From the NCBI RefSeq assembly GCF_040811775.1, contig NZ_JBFNXW010000004.1:53154-117153 (forward strand): DNA of 64,000 nt, in the 5' to 3' direction. A program made the translations under genes and the position numbers. Positions 1 to 7,895 of the stretch are shown in pieces. Each line of letters starts with the position of its first letter. Positions within the stretch are counted from its first letter, which is position 1. The stretch is from Balneola sp. MJW-20. GTDB lineage: Bacteria; Bacteroidota; Rhodothermia; Balneolales; Balneolaceae. The notes beneath the pieces are model-generated. The model saw only the letters and a list, made by a program, of their open reading frames with translations. It was not told the origin of the DNA and searched no databases.

Positions 1-165
1 TTTGCAATGAGTATCACTCCTAATGAAGTAACTACTAACGAATTTTGGGTGGAATATTGCATGGATGGGCAGACAGGAGAAACCTTACAGGCCTGCGTGG
101 ATTGGGAATCTACTCCAATACCATGCGAGGAATTTAATTATCCTTGCTCTGGCATAATTGTGTAA
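1..165 (+). CDS. Small Cys-containing protein, C-terminal end (partial)
   Basis: Frame 1 is open from the window edge to TAA at 163-165 and gives the last 54 residues of a protein whose start lies outside. Four cysteines are spread over the fragment (residues 20, 32, 42 and 48 of the visible part: YC, AC, PC, PC), and it ends CSGIIV. A perfect hairpin follows, then two secreted beta-propeller genes. In Bacteroidota, short Cys-rich exported proteins of the NVEALA type are known next to 6-bladed propeller genes. The position and cysteine content suggest that sort of protein, but the diagnostic N-terminal half is missing, so this is inference. Function unknown. Confidence 0.55.
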   Translation, partial: FAMSITPNEVTTNEFWVEYCMDGQTGETLQACVDWESTPIPCEEFNYPCSGIIV

Positions 166-184
166 GGATAACAATTTGAATCAG

Positions 185-221
185 CCGGTATCGTATAAAT
201 GCGATACCGGTAATTTATTTT
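185..221 (+). terminator. Hairpin between Cys-rich gene and propeller gene
   Basis: A perfect 9-bp stem (CCGGTATCG at 185-193, CGATACCGG at 202-210) with an 8-base loop is followed by a T-rich tail (TAATTTATTTT). It lies after the stop of the partial Cys-rich gene and ends only a few bases before the ATG of the propeller gene at 226. It could be a terminator or a leaky attenuator that lowers expression of the propeller genes relative to the small protein. Confidence 0.6.
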
Positions 222-225
222 AGTA

Positions 226-1221
226 ATGAAAAATTTTGTCACTTTATTTGTTTTGTGTGCATTGCCAATGGCTATGTTTTCTCAGACTCCCTCAATAGAT
301 TACAGGAAAGTATTTATTCCCCAAGATACTCTACATTTCAAATCTGATGAACTAAGTGGGGCTATGGAGTTCGCAAGCTCAGGTTCCGGAGGGTTGTTTG
401 TTCTGGATCATTTAAGAAATCAGGTATATAAGTTTGATGAACAGCTTAATCTTCTAAATTCATTTGGAAGAAATGGAAAGGGTCCGGGAGAGTTTACAAA
501 AGCTTCTGATATATATTATGATAACAATCGGGTGTATATTCTTGATTCTCGACAGCTAAGAGTCTCAATATTTCAGGAAAATGGTGATTTTTTAAAATCA
601 TTTCTAGTTGATGAGCGTGCTACAGACATGATCGTATTTGATGGGCAAGTATGTATTCATCCTGGAGGGATAATCCCTCCGAAGGGAAAACAAATTAATT
701 GCTACAGCGAAGAGTCAGGAGAGAAGATAAGATCATTTTCAACTCCTTCAGATGAGATCTCAGGGAAATTTTTAACAATATCTAACCTCACGTTTAATAC
801 CATTCAGAAAACGGACAACCATATTATAAGTTTAAGTCATCCAATCGATGCAAAGATATATGTCTGGGATCTTGAAGGTAAATTGATAAATCAATTTATG
901 GTAGATAATGAAATTTTTTTTCAGCCTTCATTCCCCAAAAATTATTCTCCGGCTGCAGGTCCTTTAAATGAATATACCACTGCAACAATCAGTTCGGTCT
1001 TTGCTGACGAGAATGAAATAAGAGTCATTTATATAGAAAATGGTACTGGCGTTAAGTTCTGTTACTTATATGACTACGAGGGAAATCAAATCAACGAGAA
1101 ACCCATAGATTTCGAAAAGAGATACATCACTTACCAAACATCAGACGGAAATCTTATTTCTGTAAGTTATACAGAAGATAAGAGTGGCCTTGTGTTAAAT
1201 ACGTTTAAAAAAGCAAACTAA
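226..1221 (+). CDS. Secreted 6-bladed beta-propeller protein
   Basis: 331 residues. Residues 1-20 form a signal peptide (hydrophobic core, then MFSQ), so the protein is exported. The body carries propeller-blade repeats. The most diagnostic stretch is GRNGKGPGEF at 81-90, typical of the 6-bladed/NHL-like propellers encoded beside small exported peptides in Bacteroidota. Other blade cores are FVLDHLRNQVYKFD and VYILDSRQLRVSIF. No lipobox or C-terminal sorting domain is visible. The next gene is a paralog: both contain a C-[IV]-H-x-GG motif and a DNE[IL]F segment. Start ATG at 226 is the only one that includes the signal peptide. No biochemical role can be given; binding of a peptide or glycan is a guess. 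Confidence 0.75.
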   Translation: MKNFVTLFVLCALPMAMFSQTPSIDYRKVFIPQDTLHFKSDELSGAMEFASSGSGGLFVLDHLRNQVYKFDEQLNLLNSFGRNGKGPGEFTKASDIYYDNNRVYILDSRQLRVSIFQENGDFLKSFLVDERATDMIVFDGQVCIHPGGIIPPKGKQINCYSEESGEKIRSFSTPSDEISGKFLTISNLTFNTIQKTDNHIISLSHPIDAKIYVWDLEGKLINQFMVDNEIFFQPSFPKNYSPAAGPLNEYTTATISSVFADENEIRVIYIENGTGVKFCYLYDYEGNQINEKPIDFEKRYITYQTSDGNLISVSYTEDKSGLVLNTFKKAN

Positions 1222-1223
1222 GG

Positions 1224-2378
1224 ATGAAAACAATTTCACTCATTACGATGATTTTTATAGTCATTTTGATGACTCCTACATCGTCAAATGCTCAGGCTTA
1301 CCAGGCAGAAGAATGCTATATGGACTATTGCTATGTGCCTGATAAAGGGTACTTTTTCGCTCATTTTGGTAGGTGGGCTACTCCTGAAAATATTAAAGAA
1401 GGGGTTTACAAAAATACTCTTTGTTCTGAAAAATGTAATAAATCGGTTTTTGAGGCTGATAGCCTCTTAGACGGTTCCGAACAATTGGAAATAGTGACGA
1501 AAAGGAAATTTCAGGACTCACTTAAATCAGAGAATATAAACATCTCATACAGCAGTAATGCAGTCTATTTACTGGATACAAAGCACAGTGTAGTTTCAAA
1601 ACTAACCAATAAACTGAATCAACTTTGGCGAATCGATCTTTCGGGTGAAATGGAAAAATCATCAGATATATATCCTCTTGAAAATGGGGATTTCTGGTTG
1701 TCTGATCCCTATCGTAGAATGATTATCAAATTTGATGAAACAGGGCAAATACTGCAGAAAATCAGTGTACCGTTTCAGCCGGTGCATATCACAATTATAT
1801 CCAATAAGTTGTGTGTACATGCCGGTGGAGCAATATCGGCGAATGGGAGCAGCTTCTCATGTTTTGATGAAAATGAAAAATTGCAAACCGTTATAGAACA
1901 GTCTGAAGAACTCAAGAACATAGGTCTTGGAGTTTCAAATGTGGATATAGATCTGCTTGCAAAGTCAGGCGATACAACTGTTTTATTAAACAATGTTTTT
2001 TTCGGTGAAGTAAATGTCCTTAACGAGAAGAATGAATTGATAAGCAGTTTCACAATAGATAACGAACTGTTTAAGAGCCCGGATTACACAGGCCACAATG
2101 TCCTGGCTAATTTACCTAAAGATTATGCAGAGTCTTTGACTCATAAAATAATGCTCTCAAAAGGGCTTATTTATATACTGTTGATCGAGTATGAAACTGG
2201 TGACCGATATATGGATGTATATTCTGTTGATGGAGAGCGGCAAATTCAGAAATTATACTATTTAGGTAAGCAATTTCCACACGGGATCACACCCGATAAT
2301 ACCTTTTATTCTATTCGAAAAGACCAGTCGGGTAATGAGTTTTTGGTTGAATATGCTTTACCCGAACCTAAGAACTAA
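1224..2378 (+). CDS. Secreted propeller protein with Cys-rich N-terminal segment
   Basis: 384 residues. Residues 1-24 are a signal peptide (ending SNAQ). Residues 31-71 contain four cysteines as CX4C (31, 36) and CX3C (67, 71). From about residue 100 the sequence becomes a beta-propeller paralogous to the upstream gene: CVHAGG matches CIHPGG, and SFTIDNELF matches QFMVDNEIF. The gene starts 2 bases after the upstream stop, so the two are probably co-transcribed. The Cys-rich segment recalls the small Cys-containing protein whose end opens the window, so this could be a fusion of peptide-like head and propeller. That relationship is inference. Function unknown. Confidence 0.7.
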   Translation: MKTISLITMIFIVILMTPTSSNAQAYQAEECYMDYCYVPDKGYFFAHFGRWATPENIKEGVYKNTLCSEKCNKSVFEADSLLDGSEQLEIVTKRKFQDSLKSENINISYSSNAVYLLDTKHSVVSKLTNKLNQLWRIDLSGEMEKSSDIYPLENGDFWLSDPYRRMIIKFDETGQILQKISVPFQPVHITIISNKLCVHAGGAISANGSSFSCFDENEKLQTVIEQSEELKNIGLGVSNVDIDLLAKSGDTTVLLNNVFFGEVNVLNEKNELISSFTIDNELFKSPDYTGHNVLANLPKDYAESLTHKIMLSKGLIYILLIEYETGDRYMDVYSVDGERQIQKLYYLGKQFPHGITPDNTFYSIRKDQSGNEFLVEYALPEPKN

Positions 2379-2413
2379 GTTTTAAAATGTCCGCCCACAT
2401 CAACCTCGAGAAA

Positions 2414-2494
2414 CCGAGCGCTCGGATTCTACCAACTTGACGAGTATGTTGCTTTGAAAGGGGCTTTTCCAAAGTCCCCACTTTGATAAAGTGG
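2414..2494. repeat. Intergenic hairpin cluster, REP-like
   Basis: Between the propeller gene and the DPP4 gene lie a 12-base perfect palindrome CCGAGCGCTCGG (2414-2425) and a stem CCACTTT-GAT-AAAGTGG (2478-2494), with an imperfect GGGG/CCCC hairpin between them. Read on the minus strand, the words GGACTTTGGAA and CAAGTTGGTAG occur in that order. The same two words, in the same order, occur at 11272-11336. A GGTAG immediately before a hairpin is reminiscent of REP elements mobilised by REP-associated tyrosine transposases. Confidence 0.4.
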
Positions 2495-2516
2495 TTAGCA
2501 TTGAACATAGAACAAC

Positions 2517-2546
2517 AAAAAAGGCTGCCTCTTTCGAAGCAGCCTT
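2517..2546 (-). terminator. Terminator of the DPP4 gene
   Basis: Read on the minus strand, AAGGCTGC, a 10-base loop and GCAGCCTT (arms 2539-2546 and 2521-2528) are followed by TTTTTTGTTG. It lies 24 bases past the stop of the peptidase gene. This is a textbook intrinsic terminator. Confidence 0.8.
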
Positions 2547-2569
2547 CAGATCATTTAAGGGATAGCGGT

Positions 2570-4849
2570 TCAGTTCCAGCTGATCAGCTCATTCATATCC
2601 TCGGCCGAGAGATTCTCCGGCATGAGATTCTCCACCAGGTATTCCAGCCTCTTCATGCTGTAATGCCTTCCGGCGGCTCCACGGATGCCGTGGCGGTTCT
2701 CGGGATAGAACATTACATCAAAATCCTTTCCGGCTTTGACCAGCGCATCGATCAGCTGTATGGAATTGGAAGGATGTACATTATTATCGGTGGTGCCGTG
2801 AACGATCAGCAGCTTTCCTTTGAGCTGATCGGCATAGTTCATGGCCGATCCGACCTCATATCCTTCCAGGTTATTCTGCGGAGTGTCCATATAACGCTCA
2901 GTATAGATGGTATCATAGTTTCTCCAGTCAGTGACCGGTGCACCGGATACCCCCACATGGAAGATCTCCGGGTAGCGAAGCATGAGTAATGCCGTTGAGT
3001 ATCCGCCGTAGGAATGTCCGTACACACCGACCCGTGATCCGTCTGCCCAGGTATTTTTGCTTACAGTTTTGACCGCCTGAGCATAGTCATCCATTTCGAT
3101 GGTGCCCAGCTTTCCGTAATGCAGGGTCGCGAATTTCTTTCCCCGGTTACCGGATCCGCGGTAATTGGCACGGATCACAATAAAGCCAAGCTGCGCCATC
3201 TGCTGATAACCGTTGGCTGCCGAGTAAGTATTGCTCACATCCTGTGACTCAGGTCCGCCATACAGAGGCAGAACGATCGGATATTTTTTATTCGGGTCGA
3301 AATCTGCCGGCTTGTAGATCATGCCCACCAGGTCGGTAGTGCCATCGGCCGCTTTGAACTTGAATAACTCGGGCTTGATCAGGCCGTGTTCCCTGACTTT
3401 ACCGGCATCCGCGGTTCTCAGGTCCCGGACCTTCTCACCATCATTTGTATACAACACCACGGACCTTGGATCTTCAAAAGAGGAATAAGAATCGGTATAG
3501 TATTCCGCAGCTTCATTCATAGAAATACTGTGACGGCCGTTTTCATTTGAAATGGTATTCAGCCCGCTGCCGTCAAAATTGACGGAGTGAAAATAACTGT
3601 CCAGCCCCATATTATGATAGGCAGTGAAATAGATCTTCTCATTTTCCTGGTCCACATTCACAAGGCTTCCGACCGGGAAATCGCCTTTTGTAACCTGATT
3701 GATGAGCTCACCTTCGAAGTTGTAGTGATATATATGATTATAACCACTTACTTCGGAGGTCCAGATGAAGGTCTCATTATCATCGAGCTGAATAAAATTG
3801 TCATGAAGGTTGATGTAGGCGTCTTCCCGCTCTTCCAGGATGGTTCGCACCTTTTTAGTGTCCAGGTCATAAGCCAGCAGTTCCAGGTGATTCTGCTGAC
3901 GGTTCAATCTTCTGAAGGTCAGTTCGGTACCGTCGTTTCGCCAGGTAGGGCGTACGATATAAGTATCCGGATCACTATTGGTAGGCACCTGCTCGATCTC
4001 ACCGCTTTCAATGTCTACTATAAATAAGTTAACGGTGGGATTCTCTTCCCCTGCTTTAGGATATCTTTCCAGTTCCAGTCCGGTCTCAAACTGTAGTTCA
4101 TGAATGATAGGGTACTGATAGACCTGCGTTTCATTGTACTGCAGATAAGCGATCTTGGAATCATCCGGTGAGAACCAGTAGGCATCCCGCTGACCGAATT
4201 CTTCGGGGTATACCCAGCTCGGTCGCCCGTTCATCTGCTCTTCAGATCCGTAAGTGAGTCTTTTTTCCTCGCCGGTTTCGGTATCAACCACATAAATGTC
4301 ATAACCCTTCACATGGGCAAATTTAGTGTAGTCGTTGGAATAGGTCCCGTTCCAGAGCTGAGAAAACTGCATGCCTCTCATTAATTCCTCAGTATAGGGA
4401 GCTTTTTCAACTTCCGGCTTGTACAGATCTCTCAATTCATCACTTTCCAGATGATAAACATAGTCGTTGCCGTCCAGGGTGAAGAAAATGCCCTCATTGT
4501 CCATTACATAACTAAAGGATGTGAATGGTAGACCCTCAAGAGAAGAGTCATTGATCTCATTGAACTGAGAAACCAGGCTGTTTACGGTAGCAGCATCAAA
4601 AAGAGGAGTACGTTCCTCAGATCGGGGATCCACCTTATAAAATGTGGTTATACCATCCTCATCAGACTCCGTTTCCAGATACCCCATGTCACCGGGCAGC
4701 CAGCGAAGTCCGGAGATTCCGTCATATTCTATAAAACCGGGACTACCCATTTCATTGTAGAGGTCCAGTCCTCTTAACTGAGCCAGCATCGATGGGCTGA
4801 TCATAAGAACAAGCAGTAAAGTAGTAAGAGTGTAGTTGAATTTTCTCAT
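2570..4849 (-). CDS. Dipeptidyl peptidase IV (S9B family), exported
   Basis: 759 residues. It removes X-Pro/X-Ala dipeptides from peptide N-termini, here probably in the periplasm or at the surface, because residues 1-23 form a signal peptide. The first ~500 residues are the DPP4 beta-propeller domain and include the S9B double-Glu motif in SWVYPEEFG, which binds the substrate amino terminus. The C-terminal third is the alpha/beta-hydrolase peptidase domain. The apparent catalytic triad is Ser613 (GHSYGGYS), Asp688 (HGTTDNN) and His720 (ENRHG). Length and architecture are normal for the family. It is transcribed alone, with its own terminator. Role inferred: peptide scavenging. Confidence 0.93.
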   Translation of the reverse strand: MRKFNYTLTTLLLVLMISPSMLAQLRGLDLYNEMGSPGFIEYDGISGLRWLPGDMGYLETESDEDGITTFYKVDPRSEERTPLFDAATVNSLVSQFNEINDSSLEGLPFTSFSYVMDNEGIFFTLDGNDYVYHLESDELRDLYKPEVEKAPYTEELMRGMQFSQLWNGTYSNDYTKFAHVKGYDIYVVDTETGEEKRLTYGSEEQMNGRPSWVYPEEFGQRDAYWFSPDDSKIAYLQYNETQVYQYPIIHELQFETGLELERYPKAGEENPTVNLFIVDIESGEIEQVPTNSDPDTYIVRPTWRNDGTELTFRRLNRQQNHLELLAYDLDTKKVRTILEEREDAYINLHDNFIQLDDNETFIWTSEVSGYNHIYHYNFEGELINQVTKGDFPVGSLVNVDQENEKIYFTAYHNMGLDSYFHSVNFDGSGLNTISNENGRHSISMNEAAEYYTDSYSSFEDPRSVVLYTNDGEKVRDLRTADAGKVREHGLIKPELFKFKAADGTTDLVGMIYKPADFDPNKKYPIVLPLYGGPESQDVSNTYSAANGYQQMAQLGFIVIRANYRGSGNRGKKFATLHYGKLGTIEMDDYAQAVKTVSKNTWADGSRVGVYGHSYGGYSTALLMLRYPEIFHVGVSGAPVTDWRNYDTIYTERYMDTPQNNLEGYEVGSAMNYADQLKGKLLIVHGTTDNNVHPSNSIQLIDALVKAGKDFDVMFYPENRHGIRGAAGRHYSMKRLEYLVENLMPENLSAEDMNELISWN

Positions 4850-4927
4850 GTGCCTGATTGAAATATTATTTGAAATTCGGGTTTAATATAGAGCTTTGAA
4901 TGATCTGAGCCATGTAAATATGGGTAA

Positions 4928-5734
4928 CTAAAAGCGGGTCAGGTGAATATTATCCAGTTTCTTACCTAAAAACCGTTCAGCCAGTTCCTGAAAACGCTGA
5001 GGGCGATCACTCACATAACAGTCGAAAGAACCCCCGGAGTTGTTCAGGAGTCCGAGTTCTTTGAGCTTTTCCTCAGCAGCTGCCGCAATAGAATCTGCCG
5101 AATCTATGATCCTGATATCTTTCTCTTTAAGAACGGAAGGAAGAACGGGTTTAAAAAGGGGATAGTGTGTACATCCGAGGATAAGAGCATCAAGTCCGGC
5201 TTTTTCAAAGGGACGGAGATACTCTTTCAGCGTGGCTTTGGTCACCTCATGATCGATCCAGCCTTCTTCAGCAAGGGGCACCAGCAGGGGACAGGCCTGT
5301 TCTATAACTTCTGAGCCAGGATCTATCTCATGTATAGAGCGTGAATAGGCCTTGGATGCAATAGTAGCGAGTGTTCCTATGACCCCGATATTGCGGTGAG
5401 GGCCATCCTCAAGCACTGCCTGCGCACCGGCACTGATCACATCCAGAACCGGAATATCTTCTGCCATTTCAATGATCTGTTCTTTAGCAGATGCGGATAC
5501 CGTATTACATGCGATCAGGATCATTTTTACTCCTTTGTTGAGTAAAAATTGCGTGATCTGAAGCGCATACTCACGAACCATTTCTTCAGATTTTATACCA
5601 TAAGGTACCCGGGCAGTATCACCAAAATAAATGATATCTTCTTTCGGTAATGCCCTGGCAACGGCCCGGGCTACGGTAAGTCCTCCGATACCGGAATCAA
5701 AAATACCTATGGGGGCTGTTTTATCTTGTTTCAA
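4928..5734 (-). CDS. murI: Glutamate racemase
   Basis: 268 residues, cytoplasmic. It converts L- to D-glutamate for peptidoglycan. The family pattern is complete: GIFDSGIGGLTV near the N-terminus, the two catalytic cysteines Cys76 (ACNTVS) and Cys188 (ILGCTHYPL), and the conserved His190. The start ATG gives the usual short lead-in before the first beta strand. It is divergent from the TonB receptor gene with 79 bases between them, so their promoters share that gap. The DPP4 gene follows 78 bases downstream on the same strand, but no functional link is evident. Confidence 0.96.
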   Translation of the reverse strand: MKQDKTAPIGIFDSGIGGLTVARAVARALPKEDIIYFGDTARVPYGIKSEEMVREYALQITQFLLNKGVKMILIACNTVSASAKEQIIEMAEDIPVLDVISAGAQAVLEDGPHRNIGVIGTLATIASKAYSRSIHEIDPGSEVIEQACPLLVPLAEEGWIDHEVTKATLKEYLRPFEKAGLDALILGCTHYPLFKPVLPSVLKEKDIRIIDSADSIAAAAEEKLKELGLLNNSGGSFDCYVSDRPQRFQELAERFLGKKLDNIHLTRF

Positions 5735-5813
5735 TTTGTTTTCAGTGGAATTTAAATGCTCACGATAACCTTTAGAAGGTATTCAATTTTTTGATTCAAT
5801 CGAACCTCTTGAA

Positions 5814-7895
5814 ATGCGCTGTAAATTAGTACTCTATATTACTGTATTAACTATAACTTTTCCTGCTCTGTTACAGGCTCAGAGTCGGCAGGATACACTG
5901 AGACTGAACCTGGAGGAGATCGTGGTTACGGGTTATGAAAGCAACCGCTCTATAATGGAAACTCCGGGCGCTGTTTCTTTTGTGAAGACTGAACTAACAG
6001 GAGGTTTTGATAATACTTCTTTACTATACGGATTGAATACCGTTCCCGGTGTTCGACTGGAACAGCGGGCTCCAGGTTCGTACCGGGTTGCAATCAGGGG
6101 AAGTTCTCTGAGAGCACCATTTGGGGTTCGCAACGTTAAGATCTACTGGAATGACATTCCCTTTACCACGCCCTCAGGTTCCACGCCACTCAACCTGCTG
6201 GACAATGTGAATATGAAGGATATCGAAGTGATACGTGGTCCCGCGGGAAGTATTTACGGAGCCGGAAACGGGGGTGCGCTGCTGATAGAAAGCGGAGGCG
6301 GGGTGCAGGATTTTGCCGAAACCGGTTATACATTTGGTTCCTATGGTCTGAGTAAATTCGATATTCAGTCACAGAGAGGATTTGAGAACGGTGAGGTCCG
6401 GGTGAATTATGCGAACCAGCAGTCAGACGGATATCGGGAACAGTCCTTTTTTAACCGTGAGACCCTGGAACTCACCGGACGGTTTGATCTGGATGAGGAT
6501 CAGATCCTTCAGGCCAGCTTTCTGTATTCTGATCTTTACTACGGAATTCCGGGCGGACTGACTCAGGAGCAGTTTGATGAGGATCCTACCCAGGCACGTC
6601 CGGGTAATCCCTTTGTGCTCGGCAGCGTGGAATCCAATGCATCGGTAAATCAGGAAGCATTTCTGGCCGGAGCCTCCCACGATATACAGCTTTCGGACCG
6701 GGTATCTGCAAAGACCACGGTCTACGGCACCTTCAGTGATTTTGAGAATCCGTTCAATCTGGATTATAAAAAGGACAGCCGGAAAAGCGGAGGAGGCCGG
6801 ACCCGTTGGTATATCGACGGTGAAATAGGAAATGTTGATACCCGCATTATTGCAGGGGCTGAATATCAGGCAGCTAGTAATGCAGCCAGAAATTTCGGAA
6901 ATGATTTCGGTGATACCGATACCCTTAACTTCGATGATGATATCAAGATCCGTAATCTGCTGGCTTTCGCTAGCTTTGAAGCCGATCTTCCGGGTAACTG
7001 GTACCTGACCGCCGGGCTGAGTTATAACCGGTTGAGTTATTCCGTTGATCGCCTGATCGCGAACCTGGAGGGTGATGTGGCCGGCCTTTCCGAACAAACT
7101 TTCGATCCGGAACTGGTGCCCAGGATCGGGATCACGAAGAAATTCTCTCCGCAGCTGGCAATTCACGGAAGTATCAGCCAGGGATTTTCTCCGCCCACCA
7201 TCGAAGAGTTCCGCACCAATGAAGGCAGTATCAATCTGGACTTACAGGCTGAAAGAGGGGTCAACTATGAGGCAGGTCTGAGAGGGAACCTGTGGTCCGG
7301 GCGTATTCAGTATGACCTGACAGGCTTCTTCTTTAAGCTGGATGAGACCATCGTTCAGCGGGAATCGGACCGGGGAACTGTGCTTTTCCGGAATGCCGGG
7401 TCTACCGATCAGTGGGGAATCGAACTGGGTAGTCGGGTCATCCTTATAGAAGATCAGTCAAAATTTCTGAGCCGGCTGAATGCACAGGTTTCTTATACTT
7501 ATCACAATTTTGAATTCAATGACTATCAGAGCGGAACCGAAGATTATTCCGGTAATGCGCTAACCGGTGTGGCACCCAATACCCTCGTAAGCATTCTGAG
7601 TGCCGAAACTAGGCCGGGTTTTTATTCGTCAATCTCCTGGAATTTCACCGATGAGATCCCGCTGAATGATGCCAATACCGTTTACTCGGAATCTTATAAC
7701 CTGGTGCAGCTCAAGGCCGGATTCCGGACGGAGATTTTTGATGATATTCAGCTGAATATCTACGGTGGTATCGACAATCTGCTGAATGAGACCTACAGCC
7801 TGGGGAATGACCTCAATGCATTCGGTGCCCGATACTTTCAGCCTGCTGCAGAGCGTAATTTCTTTGGTGGCCTGAGACTCAGGGTCCTTCTGTAG
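5814..7895 (+). CDS. TonB-dependent outer-membrane receptor
   Basis: 693 residues. Residues 1-22 are a signal peptide ending LLQAQ. LEEIVVTGYE just after it is a TonB-box-like segment. A plug domain follows (about 40-160), with the usual IRG, VEVIRGP-like and GSIYGAGNGGALLI elements. The rest is a 22-strand barrel with repeated aromatic/Gly-rich strands and a C-terminal strand ending LRLRVLL. It uses TonB-supplied energy to import a large ligand. The length is in the range of siderophore/metal receptors and too short for SusC. There is no SusD partner and no N-terminal carboxypeptidase-like domain. The ligand is not predictable. Its last 17 bases overlap tail-to-tail with the next gene. Confidence 0.92.
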   Translation: MRCKLVLYITVLTITFPALLQAQSRQDTLRLNLEEIVVTGYESNRSIMETPGAVSFVKTELTGGFDNTSLLYGLNTVPGVRLEQRAPGSYRVAIRGSSLRAPFGVRNVKIYWNDIPFTTPSGSTPLNLLDNVNMKDIEVIRGPAGSIYGAGNGGALLIESGGGVQDFAETGYTFGSYGLSKFDIQSQRGFENGEVRVNYANQQSDGYREQSFFNRETLELTGRFDLDEDQILQASFLYSDLYYGIPGGLTQEQFDEDPTQARPGNPFVLGSVESNASVNQEAFLAGASHDIQLSDRVSAKTTVYGTFSDFENPFNLDYKKDSRKSGGGRTRWYIDGEIGNVDTRIIAGAEYQAASNAARNFGNDFGDTDTLNFDDDIKIRNLLAFASFEADLPGNWYLTAGLSYNRLSYSVDRLIANLEGDVAGLSEQTFDPELVPRIGITKKFSPQLAIHGSISQGFSPPTIEEFRTNEGSINLDLQAERGVNYEAGLRGNLWSGRIQYDLTGFFFKLDETIVQRESDRGTVLFRNAGSTDQWGIELGSRVILIEDQSKFLSRLNAQVSYTYHNFEFNDYQSGTEDYSGNALTGVAPNTLVSILSAETRPGFYSSISWNFTDEIPLNDANTVYSESYNLVQLKAGFRTEIFDDIQLNIYGGIDNLLNETYSLGNDLNAFGARYFQPAAERNFFGGLRLRVLL

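Noticed and set aside
2483..2989. 168-codon open frame on the plus strand opposite the DPP4 gene
   Set aside because: It is antisense to the conserved catalytic end of DPP4, spans the DPP4 terminator, and its product has no recognisable features.
6423..7166. 247-codon open frame on the minus strand inside the TonB receptor gene
   Set aside because: The plus-strand receptor is continuous and conserved; the antisense product has no motif and no start context.
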